Positions 41,877 to 48,690 of a DNA stretch of 48,690 nucleotides are shown one piece after another. A model generated the notes under the pieces. That model saw only the letters and a list, made by a program, of their open reading frames with translations. It did no database searches and was not told the origin of the DNA. Each line of letters starts with the position of its first letter. The first letter of the stretch is position 1. The stretch lies in contig NZ_VMHE01000018.1 of the NCBI RefSeq assembly GCF_007559425.1, positions 1 to 48,690 of the forward strand, read 5' to 3'. The position numbers and the translations under genes are program-made. The DNA is from Allobacillus salarius (GTDB lineage: Bacteria > Bacillota > Bacilli > Bacillales > Alkalibacillaceae).

Positions 41877-44510
41877 CTATTCATTGTTTTCTTTCCGTCT
41901 TCTCCACAAAAGGAACAAAGCGGTTGCCATGAGGATTGCTCCGACACCGTAAAATCCTATTGTTCCAATTCCTCCTGTTTTCGGAATCTCCCAGTCTTGT
42001 AACGTGTTTTCGATTGTTTCATTTACGTGCAGTTGATCACTTGAAATGGAGATGGTTCGTTCACCTTCAAGCAGTCGATAACCTTCTGGTGCTTTCGTTT
42101 CTGTTAACGTATACTCTCCCAAAGGTAATTCGTCGAAAATGATTAACCCAAATTCATCTGAAGTTCCTGTCATGGAAAATCCATCCGAACCATTGAGCTC
42201 AAACATCGCTCCTGCTAGTGGATCACCATTTTCATCAACTTTATAAATCGTTAATGAACCATATAAGGCAGTGTTGGTAACGATTAACACTCCATCTTCT
42301 GCTCGGTAACTAGCTTCATAGCCATCCGGAACGTTAAGCTCTATGACTTCGTATTCAATTTCATTTCCTGTTTCATCATCATATTTTCGAAATCCAGTAA
42401 AGACAGCAGACCATTGATTATCTTCATTTAATACTTCTGTTATGCCTGTATCTGTTCCATCTGCAAGTAAACTGACTGTCACTTCACCCGTTTCTGGACC
42501 AATCCACTCTTTTGTCACTACGACATCAATCAATTCATCGTTCGTATTCGTAAAAGTAAAACCCTCTTCAACTGAACCAGTTTTATGAGATGTATAACCT
42601 TCGAGGGCTACTTCTTGAACGATATAGTCTATTTTCACACCTGTCGTTTCATCATATTTTCTTAAATTTTCAAAAGCACCTGACCAATTATTCGTCGCAT
42701 TTAACGTTATCATTTCTCCTGTGTCAACTCCGCCCGAAAACAGCTGTATCGTGACTTCGTTTGCTGCTGGACCAACCCATTCTTTTGCAACTTGGATATC
42801 CAGCGTTTCATCATTCGTATTCGTGACTACAAATCCATTATCAACTGAACCCAAAACGTCACTTGAATATCCAGGTATATCTATTTCTTGTACTGTATAG
42901 GAAATTTGGTTCCCTGTTTGGTCATCGAACACATTCAAATCTGCGAATGTGTCCGACCAATTATTCGCTTCATTTAAGACCAACGTCCTTCCAGTGTCAG
43001 TTCCGTCTGCAAATAACTGAACGGTCACAGCTTCTGCCGCTGGACCAATCCATTCTTTCGTAACGTGAATATCTATTTGTTCTGGGTTATATGTGTTTGT
43101 TACGGTTAATCCGTCTAAGCTTTTCACATAATTGACCGGTACATCTGCTTCATCAGCAGTAAAGATATACTCTCTACCATAGGGATCATACTGAGGTACT
43201 TCCTCCCATGTGTATTGCCAAGCTGGGATTTCATTGCCATCCACTGTTGCGTTTTTTATTTGATGAGGAGCTTCACCTGCTGCAGAAACTAATAAATGCA
43301 AGGTGATTGATGGTCGTTCTGTACCGCCATCCCACACTTTATTTGCTGTAACATCTGTTTTCGGAATTTCAAATAATAAATCTCCGCCTACATCATGTCC
43401 ACCACCGATTCCTTTGATAAAGAACGTGTAGATTCCATCGTCGTTTAAATTCAAGTCAGTCAAAGGAAACTTAAAAACAGTCCAATGCGAATCTTTCGTA
43501 TTTCCTTTCAATCCATCTTTAGGATTATATTCAACACCGTCTATATATATGGGCACCAGAGGATTATATTCATCAAAATCCGTAGAGGTAACACCGTTCA
43601 ATGTCATGAATTGTAATGTATGTGTTGATTTCACAGCGACATAAACAGTACCTCCATTAGACCATAGACGATGTGGCCTTGTATGATCATTTTGGGATGT
43701 ACCTACTAAACTTGTAGGTACAACGATTGCGTTCGATCCTGAAAAGTAATTACCTGATGTAGATAAGGAAACAAATAACGATTTGGATGCTATTTCTTCA
43801 ATCGTGTCATCACTTTTGGAATTTGTTTCTTGACTTTTCTTTTCGTCTTCTTTAGATGAATCTTTCTTTTCATCTCTTTCTACTTGTTGATCTTGGTCCG
43901 TTTTTTCATCTTTAGTATCCTTAGTATTTGGTTGCTCTTCAAGTTTGTCTTTAGATTCAGACGTCGACTCATCATTCTTTTCCGTAAGCTCTACTTCCTC
44001 AGATTTTGTTTCGATTGAAGATTCATCCGCTTGCTCGTTCGACTCCTCTTCAGTTGATTGGTCCAAAGCAGGCAGCTCAATCGCCTTCTCAGCAAAATCC
44101 CGAATCTCCTGTTCGTCAAACGAAGCAATCGCATTTAATTTGTAAACTTCTACTGGATCATCTGTTCTCAAAGTTGTGATTTTAACTTCTTCTTGGAATG
44201 CCCCCGATGACTTCAGCAAATAACCAGTCGCCGTTAGTTCAACCTCGATTGAGTTTGATACATCAATCGCCCCATGACTCAGCCCTGGTGAAAATTCGAC
44301 TTCGACTTCAACCTCGCCATTCTCGGATTCGGTTTTTACATCAATGGACAAGTTCCATTGAATGCCCTCGTCCGAATGAGCAACATAATCGACGGTTACT
44401 TTATTTGAAGACGATTGATCCGAAGTAGCTAATAAGCCAGCATTGAGACCAAAGATGTGAAAGATGAGAACTACAATCGTTATAATCGAAATTCCTTTAA
44501 TATAGCGCAT
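41877..44510 (-). CDS. Large Cna-B adhesin, probable pilus tip or minor pilin
   Basis: This is an 877-residue cell-wall-anchored protein. A signal peptide (about 1-29) is followed by a short globular part and an acidic Glu/Lys/Ser stalk (about 150-235). A unique beta-rich domain lies at about 238-385 (TSGNYFSGSNAIVVPTSL). Then come about four tandem Cna-B repeats, each opening V(A/T)KEW(I/V)GP or similar, with E-box ends, and a final SpaA domain with ETKAPEGY. The sorting signal is IPKTG at 842-846, a variant of LPXTG, with membrane helix and RRRK tail. Size and position as first gene suggest the tip adhesin; the unique domain would bind the target. Confidence 0.92.
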   Translation of the reverse strand: MRYIKGISIITIVVLIFHIFGLNAGLLATSDQSSSNKVTVDYVAHSDEGIQWNLSIDVKTESENGEVEVEVEFSPGLSHGAIDVSNSIEVELTATGYLLKSSGAFQEEVKITTLRTDDPVEVYKLNAIASFDEQEIRDFAEKAIELPALDQSTEEESNEQADESSIETKSEEVELTEKNDESTSESKDKLEEQPNTKDTKDEKTDQDQQVERDEKKDSSKEDEKKSQETNSKSDDTIEEIASKSLFVSLSTSGNYFSGSNAIVVPTSLVGTSQNDHTRPHRLWSNGGTVYVAVKSTHTLQFMTLNGVTSTDFDEYNPLVPIYIDGVEYNPKDGLKGNTKDSHWTVFKFPLTDLNLNDDGIYTFFIKGIGGGHDVGGDLLFEIPKTDVTANKVWDGGTERPSITLHLLVSAAGEAPHQIKNATVDGNEIPAWQYTWEEVPQYDPYGREYIFTADEADVPVNYVKSLDGLTVTNTYNPEQIDIHVTKEWIGPAAEAVTVQLFADGTDTGRTLVLNEANNWSDTFADLNVFDDQTGNQISYTVQEIDIPGYSSDVLGSVDNGFVVTNTNDETLDIQVAKEWVGPAANEVTIQLFSGGVDTGEMITLNATNNWSGAFENLRKYDETTGVKIDYIVQEVALEGYTSHKTGSVEEGFTFTNTNDELIDVVVTKEWIGPETGEVTVSLLADGTDTGITEVLNEDNQWSAVFTGFRKYDDETGNEIEYEVIELNVPDGYEASYRAEDGVLIVTNTALYGSLTIYKVDENGDPLAGAMFELNGSDGFSMTGTSDEFGLIIFDELPLGEYTLTETKAPEGYRLLEGERTISISSDQLHVNETIENTLQDWEIPKTGGIGTIGFYGVGAILMATALFLLWRRRKENNE

Positions 44511-44654
44511 TTCCTTTCCTCCTTTCTAGAAAGATTTCACGTTTTACGTTATCTTCACCGGTGAAAGCAACAATGTCGACAAACTGGATTATTTGAAGAG
44601 CGAAACCTCCTTTTAAATGACTATGATAAAAGCACTACATTTATCCTAAGTTGT

Positions 44655-44676
44655 GAAGGTTAAATCGAGGTTAAGA
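44655..44676 (-). promoter_or_regulatory. 11-nt-phased direct repeat, candidate response-regulator box
   Basis: AGGTTAA occurs at 44657-44663 and again at 44668-44674, an exact 11-nt step (TTAACCT repeated on the coding strand), about 145 nt upstream of the adhesin start. Tandem 6-7 nt half sites with 11-nt spacing are how OmpR/PhoB-type dimers bind DNA. Confidence 0.55.
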
Positions 44677-44800
44677 GTTATAAAATTATTTAGAATATTT
44701 AGTTTTATTTTGTCGAATCCAAAAATACGCCTTAAATAAACATGAAAAACCGGTACCACTCTAAACGTTCAATCGCAATAAAAATTGAAATTGCACAACA

Positions 44801-44836
44801 AAAACCGTTTACGAATTCGTAAACGGTTCAAAAAAA
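44801..44836 (-). terminator. Terminator of the histidine kinase gene
   Basis: AACCGTTTACGAATTCGTAAACGGTT is a perfect inverted repeat of 26 nt (positions 44803-44828) with A/T runs on both sides. It is downstream of the kinase stop at 44861 and separates the kinase from the pilus promoter region. Confidence 0.88.
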
Positions 44837-44860
44837 TTATATCTACTAAAAGTGCTATAA

Positions 44861-45760
44861 TTACTTTCTATTTATATAGTCAGTGGTACCTAATGAAGCG
44901 GATTGGTCTTTTAACGGCATTTCGATTATAAATGAACTGCCTTTCCCTTCATGACTATGAACAGTAATAGTGCCATCATGAGCAAGCACAATCTCCTCAA
45001 CGATCGCCAATCCGAGCCCAACACCATGGGCTGTCGACCCACTTGAACCTTCCGTTCCCCGGTAATACCGTTTAAAGACATAAGGTAAATCTTCTTTTGC
45101 AATCCCAACACCATTGTCTTGCACGACAAGCTTGATATGATTCGGCGCTTTCCAATAAATATGAAATTCGATGCAACCATCATCTTCATCTGTAAATTTA
45201 ATCGCATTGAACAATAAATTTTGAAACACTTGATCCATTCGAAAGAAATCCATAAAAACAACAAAATCATTTTGTGGGCGACCGAATGCTTTCCAATAAA
45301 AGGTTCGGCCCGACTGCTCAACCATGAACGAACCGAAACGTTCGATGCGCTTTAACCAATCAGACACATTCATCCGTTCCAGTCGAACCATCGCTTCTTG
45401 TTTTTCAATGACCGATAACTCTTGTAGCTCACCAGCCAACCGACTTAACATCGCAACCTTTTCGAACGCCAATTCGTGATAAGGATGATTCGTTGGATGG
45501 ATATCGCCGTTCTTGACCATCTGTAAATAACCTTGAATCAACGTCAACGGTGTTCCGATTTCATGTGCCAACATCGCTCTGTATGTACGTTGCACTTCAA
45601 GCTTTTGTTGAAGTTTTTTTACCATAGAAGTAAGTTTGATATTTTCTTCAAGCAACTTTTTATTTTCAATATCCAATTCAAGTTGATTGAAACGCTCTTG
45701 AAATCCTTTCGTATCATTCACTGATTGAATATCATTTTTGGAAATAGATTCGTTTTTCAA
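44861..45760 (-). CDS. Soluble sensor histidine kinase
   Basis: This 299-residue kinase has no membrane segment. Residues about 20-58 form a coiled coil, followed by a HisKA dimerisation domain with phospho-acceptor His66 (MLAHEIGTPLT). The HATPase domain shows the N box NLLFNAIKFTD, G1 QDNGVGI, F box YVFKRYY and G2 HGVGLGLAIV. A cytosolic kinase must sense an internal signal or use a partner sensor. It is the obvious partner for the OmpR-type regulator at the far end of the pilus unit; the two flank the pilus genes rather than being adjacent. A terminator follows. Confidence 0.9.
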   Translation of the reverse strand: MKNESISKNDIQSVNDTKGFQERFNQLELDIENKKLLEENIKLTSMVKKLQQKLEVQRTYRAMLAHEIGTPLTLIQGYLQMVKNGDIHPTNHPYHELAFEKVAMLSRLAGELQELSVIEKQEAMVRLERMNVSDWLKRIERFGSFMVEQSGRTFYWKAFGRPQNDFVVFMDFFRMDQVFQNLLFNAIKFTDEDDGCIEFHIYWKAPNHIKLVVQDNGVGIAKEDLPYVFKRYYRGTEGSSGSTAHGVGLGLAIVEEIVLAHDGTITVHSHEGKGSSFIIEMPLKDQSASLGTTDYINRK

Positions 45761-45891
45761 GGAATAACATCCTCTCTAAATACAATTAGTATGGAACCAG
45801 CCCATCTTATGCATCGATCTCTGATTTCATGTTGTATTTATGAAATAATGATGTATTTACCTCTCTATTATTCAAGTCCCGTTAGGTCATC

Positions 45892-46163
45892 GTTCAGTGT
45901 TAATTTGTGATTCTTCAGGGTTAATTCATGTTACTTCAGTGTTAATTCTCGGTGCTTCAGCGTTAATTGTATTCCTTCAGGGTTAATTCTCGTTTCTTCA
46001 GCGTTAAATTGCATTCCTTCAGGGTTAATTCTCGTTTCTTCAGCGTTAAATTGCATTCCTTCAGGGTTAATTCTCGTTTCTTCAGTGTTAAATTGCATTC
46101 CTTCAGGGTTAATTCTCGTTTCTTCAGTGTTAAATTGCATTCCTTCAGGGTTAGTTAGCCCAC
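45892..46163. repeat. 21-nt phased intergenic array, CTTCAG class, 13 units
   Basis: CTTCAGNGTTAAT cores occur at 45892, 45913, 45934, 45955, 45975, 45996, 46017, 46038, 46059, 46080, 46101, 46122 and 46143. All steps are 21 nt except one of 20. From 45975 on, units alternate strictly between GGGTTAATTCTCGTTT and GYGTTAAATTGCATTC, a 42-nt higher-order repeat. The array lies between the kinase start and the sortase terminator. Confidence 0.92.
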
Positions 46164-46232
46164 ACACAAGACGTTCAGCAGCTGAGCATCCGTACAATTT
46201 AACAACTCAGCACCTATGGACATCTTTAACAC

Positions 46233-46283
46233 AAAAAATGCCAATATCAAGTACTGCTATGAGTTACTGGATATTGGCTACGA
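46233..46283 (-). terminator. Probable terminator downstream of the class D sortase gene
   Basis: GCCAATATC and GATATTGGC form a perfect 9-bp stem with a loop of about 21 nt. On the minus strand the stem is followed by ATTTTTTG. It lies about 270 nt after the sortase stop. Confidence 0.6.
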
Positions 46284-46346
46284 CGAGTAGTGTGTATATT
46301 TTATTTTGTGAATTTAATTTAGCATATTTTTCCTTAAAGTTAAATT

Positions 46347-46475
46347 ATGGTTAATTATATACAATGGATTGGAAGAAATCAACTGTTATATAGGTCTTTA
46401 GATAAAATGGTAGAAGTATTAGAATTAATAGTGCCAAAGACAATTCTCCATATAAGAGGGGTAGGTTTACATTAA
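46347..46475 (+). other. Possible 42-codon open frame, weak
   Basis: An ATG-initiated frame of 42 residues (starting MVNYIQWIGRNQLLYRSLDK) lies antisense to the 3' untranslated region of the sortase gene. It has no ribosome binding site. The rest of the 46284-46549 gap is AT-rich with nothing recognisable. Confidence 0.2.
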
Positions 46476-46549
46476 GCTGTTTATTTTTTCTTCTATACCT
46501 CACTGAACCATCAAGTATGTTGATAAGAAGGATCTAGACTCGTTTAAAA

Positions 46550-47140
46550 TTATGAACCTTCATCAACAGGATATGCGTAGGTTACATATCTATCAGGAGC
46601 TGGACCAACAAAATGAAATGGATAGCAAGTACTGACAACTAGTACTTCCTCTGAGTGCCTTCCAATGACAGATGTATCATCTTCCGGAACAATTTCTTCC
46701 TCTTTAATTTCATACTCGAAAACACCGTATGGCATATGCACAATGAATCGATCACCAATTTCTAACTGACCGAAATCCCTAAAAACGGTATCTCTATGTC
46801 CGGACAAAACGATTTGTTTACCTTGAGCAGGAAAGCCGGTACTTGTTACATGACCAACACCTTGCTTTAACGCATCTTCATTCGCTCCTTCAACTATAGC
46901 TATTTCACGCTCTAGCTTAGGTATTTCAACTTTTCCTACAATTTCATTTTTGTCAGCAGTAAATTGCTTTGCTTCATCTTTATTCTTACTTAAATCACTA
47001 ACACTCGACTGTTGGTTCAAAATAAAATGAGCCTCAGCCAAGGCTTTGTCTGCACTAACTTTATTATCCCATATTTGATACCCAGCAATGCCGATAACTA
47101 ATAAACCGAAGATAATTAAAAACTTCCCAAGAATTCTCAT
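46550..47140 (-). CDS. Class D sortase
   Basis: This is a 196-residue sortase with an N-terminal membrane helix (about residues 5-22) and the class D pattern. Catalytic residues are His115 (LSGHRDTVF), Cys172 (VVSTCYPF) and Arg184 (PDRYVTYAYP). It lacks the class C lid and C-terminal helix. Such enzymes anchor LPXTG proteins to the wall, so it may attach the finished pilus or other surface proteins. The ATG at 47140 has GGAG at 7 nt; an adjacent ATG at 47143 is closer than ideal. It lies upstream of the pilus regulator genes but is a separate unit. Confidence 0.92.
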   Translation of the reverse strand: MRILGKFLIIFGLLVIGIAGYQIWDNKVSADKALAEAHFILNQQSSVSDLSKNKDEAKQFTADKNEIVGKVEIPKLEREIAIVEGANEDALKQGVGHVTSTGFPAQGKQIVLSGHRDTVFRDFGQLEIGDRFIVHMPYGVFEYEIKEEEIVPEDDTSVIGRHSEEVLVVSTCYPFHFVGPAPDRYVTYAYPVDEGS

Positions 47141-47382
47141 CATCTAACTCCTACCAATATAGTTAATTAGGGCTTTCATTGAATTTTTAAAACCATCTTA
47201 TTCAGATAACCAATATTTTCTATTATACCATTTTATAATAATGTAAAAAACGGTATTACAACACCTTTCCTTAGGCCTCTACCTCTTAACATCTAATAAC
47301 CGACATATTCCTTCTTTATTAAGTAATTTTTTGGGTGATAGGACAAACATAACCATGCATATCTTTCATTGAGGTGAGAACT

Positions 47383-48198
47383 ATGACAGCTAAGACAATG
47401 ATGATTTGCCCTAAAAATATTCAAACGTATTATCATGATGAAATAAAGGATGAGAAGAATGCGAAAAGAAAAGTTCATTTTATGAAAAATGAAAGAAAAG
47501 GGAGAACGATATCGCTTGTTGTTGAGGAAATTTCTAATGGAGAATATGTACTAATTGAAGGTTTTTCATATTATTCAGCATTATTGAAGGCGCAACCAGC
47601 AGAACGGGTCCCTTGTCTTGTCTATCCTAAAACAGACAACCGAACCCGACTTTTACATATTTTAACTTACTGTGTATTTGTCGATAAGAATACATCCTGG
47701 GTATTAAAAAATGAAGTGATTATGAAACTAATAGAGGAACATCATTTGTCAGAAAAAACAATAGCCAAAGCATCGAATATAGCATTAAATACTGTTAATT
47801 ATTATATTTTAGATCGAAAAATTCCTTTGTACATTAGACGAGTAGCAAGTAGCAAAAAGGCAAAATCTGTATTAGATAAAACATCTAAATCTTCGGTTAT
47901 TCCCAAAGAAATGAAAAAAATATTATATGAGAAGGCAATTATCGATAAGAGTAGCCCTAATCGATTAACAACTACAAAATTTAATTACATGAAGGAGTTT
48001 TGCTCCGCAAATAATATACCATCTTGGTTACTCCGTGATTCTTCGAGATTAGAAAGTTTAATTGATTGGCTATTAATAACGAATTTTAACATCAATAGTC
48101 ACATGAAGAATTTACTAAACTCATTTATCCTCCCAAAACGAACTACCTATCGAATAAAACTCTCCCAGGATAAATCCCAGAAGAGCATCAAAAGTTAA
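47383..48198 (+). CDS. ParB-like protein with helix-turn-helix
   Basis: This is a 271-residue basic protein. Residues 52-82 (GEYVLIEGFSYYSALLKAQP ... VPCLVYP) follow the ParB/Srx nuclease-like domain, where an IEG/RR-type loop contacts nucleotide; here the usual GERR box is replaced by EGFSYY. A helix-turn-helix is likely at 122-143 (LSEKTIAKASNIALNTVNYY), and the C-terminal 120 residues are helical and Lys-rich. The ATG at 47383 has GAGGTGAG close upstream. It could bind DNA as a divergent ParB/Noc-like or phage/plasmid-type regulator. Function not known. Confidence 0.65.
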   Translation: MTAKTMMICPKNIQTYYHDEIKDEKNAKRKVHFMKNERKGRTISLVVEEISNGEYVLIEGFSYYSALLKAQPAERVPCLVYPKTDNRTRLLHILTYCVFVDKNTSWVLKNEVIMKLIEEHHLSEKTIAKASNIALNTVNYYILDRKIPLYIRRVASSKKAKSVLDKTSKSSVIPKEMKKILYEKAIIDKSSPNRLTTTKFNYMKEFCSANNIPSWLLRDSSRLESLIDWLLITNFNINSHMKNLLNSFILPKRTTYRIKLSQDKSQKSIKS

Positions 48199-48229
48199 AA
48201 CCATACTTTCCCTACTGTCACTCTAATGA

Positions 48230-48670
48230 TTAGGCATTTTCTTCATCTGGCCCCAATATGTTAACAACCAGATATATAAATCCGAAAATGAAAAAAACTA
48301 TTGTTGCTAGGAAAATAACGTTTAAGAACAAGATTCCAAGTGTCCTGAAAATAGAGTTAACCACGATAAATATAAGTGCCAAGGATAATGTGGTTTTCCA
48401 TGTATAGGACAATTTTGTATTTTCATCTCTAATAATTGATGAAACTAATTGAAATAAAACATAGCCAAATAAAACTGTAGCAATTATCAGGAACAGTAGT
48501 GGAAAACTTAAATTCCAAACAGGGTCATAAGTCATTTCCTTTATTTCAGCAGGTTTATCGAATACACTAAGAAATAGTGATTTAATAATGGAAGCTACTG
48601 TATCAGTAGTTGTTGTATAGTGCAAAATAAAAGTAGTGAGAATTGCAAAGAAAATCTTAGAACCCTGCAA
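48230..48670 (-). CDS. Four-helix membrane protein
   Basis: This membrane protein of about 146 residues has four hydrophobic segments and a short acidic tail (GPDEENA). The start is uncertain: the frame opens at TTG 48670 with no ribosome site and upstream in-frame stops, and the nearby ATG at 48676-48678 reads MIIAGF then stops. A frameshift or a non-obvious start is possible. It is convergent with the ParB-like gene. No family recognised. Confidence 0.55.
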   Translation of the reverse strand: MQGSKIFFAILTTFILHYTTTTDTVASIIKSLFLSVFDKPAEIKEMTYDPVWNLSFPLLFLIIATVLFGYVLFQLVSSIIRDENTKLSYTWKTTLSLALIFIVVNSIFRTLGILFLNVIFLATIVFFIFGFIYLVVNILGPDEENA

Positions 48671-48690
48671 TTATCATAATACAAAGAAAG

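Noticed and set aside
44511..44860. Cyclic-di-GMP or other riboswitch in the pilus leader
   Set aside because: I looked for the conserved GGGCAAACC-type and similar cores and found none. Only the 11-nt direct repeat and the kinase terminator are evident.
36217..46163. CRISPR arrays
   Set aside because: The units are 21 nt in total with a core of only 9-13 nt and drifting, partly repeated spacers. There are no cas genes and no fixed 23-47 nt repeats.
45931..46197. Open frames with NPEGMQFNTEETRI or SFRVNSRFFSVKLH repeats
   Set aside because: Same artefact from the 42-nt alternating array.
1..48690. tRNA, rRNA or insertion sequences
   Set aside because: No cloverleaf-like GGTTCRANYCC segments, rRNA motifs, transposase signatures or terminal inverted repeats with target duplications were seen.

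Overview
The window comes from a low-GC, Gram-positive, endospore-forming member of the Bacillaceae. The evidence is strong AGGAGG-type ribosome binding sites, a CwlJ-type spore-cortex hydrolase, lipoboxes, LPXTG-type pilins with sortases, a TcaA/YvbJ-like zinc-ribbon protein, a subtilisin and a CcpA-type cre site. Acidic, Glu/Asp-rich exported proteins would fit a salt- or alkali-adapted genus, but I cannot name the species.

Layout. Positions 1-6490 hold a minus-strand cell-wall recycling cluster: a MurNAc/GlcNAc-type kinase, an AmiE-like serine hydrolase, a sugar ABC importer (binding protein and two permeases, no ATPase) and a NamZ-type exo-N-acetylmuramidase. Neither enzyme has a signal peptide, so breakdown is probably intracellular after import. 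Positions 6490-7670 are decayed DNA with a repeat array and an acyl-CoA ligase remnant. Positions 7749-25734 are mostly single genes: a SEC-C/TPR protein, a small membrane protein, a split AbrB-type membrane protein pair, a polytopic transporter-like protein, an MBL hydrolase, a subtilisin, a TcaA-like protein, a gamma-glutamylcyclotransferase-like protein, a SpeG-like acetyltransferase, lrgA/lrgB, cwlJ, a BenE/NCS2-like permease and a glycerate kinase, with a small gene graveyard at 22300-22770. Positions 26101-29221 are a complete tripartite tricarboxylate transporter operon (TctC, TctB, TctA) with a clear promoter and a palindromic operator candidate. An M19 dipeptidase, a 59-residue small protein and a VOC protein follow.

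Positions 31173-33876 hold a signal-less lipase-like protein followed by a lipoprotein and a decayed second copy of that lipoprotein. The arrangement resembles an effector/immunity pair. RecQ and a NERD-domain protein come next. Positions 37910-47140 form a sortase-assembled pilus region: a large Cna-B adhesin, a shaft pilin with a YPKN motif, two class C sortases and an OmpR-type response regulator read as one minus-strand unit, with a soluble histidine kinase and a class D sortase just upstream. An 11-nt-phased direct repeat in front of the adhesin gene is a plausible binding site for the regulator. The right end carries a ParB-like protein and a small membrane protein.

The most unusual signal is not a gene. 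At least eight intergenic stretches carry arrays of short repeats with a period of almost exactly 21 nt: 6700-6850, 10990-11100, 12582-12833, 22052-22240, 22776-22900, 36217-36426, 37544-37878 and 45892-46163. A two-unit relic lies at 25910. Three unrelated core motifs (TTGAACGGT, CTTCARNRTTAAT, ATATGNGNCC) are used, yet all keep the same 21-nt step, about two turns of B-DNA, with a few steps of 20. Several arrays alternate two spacer types, giving a 42-nt higher-order period. Because 21 is a multiple of three, the arrays create many spurious open frames, which I left out.
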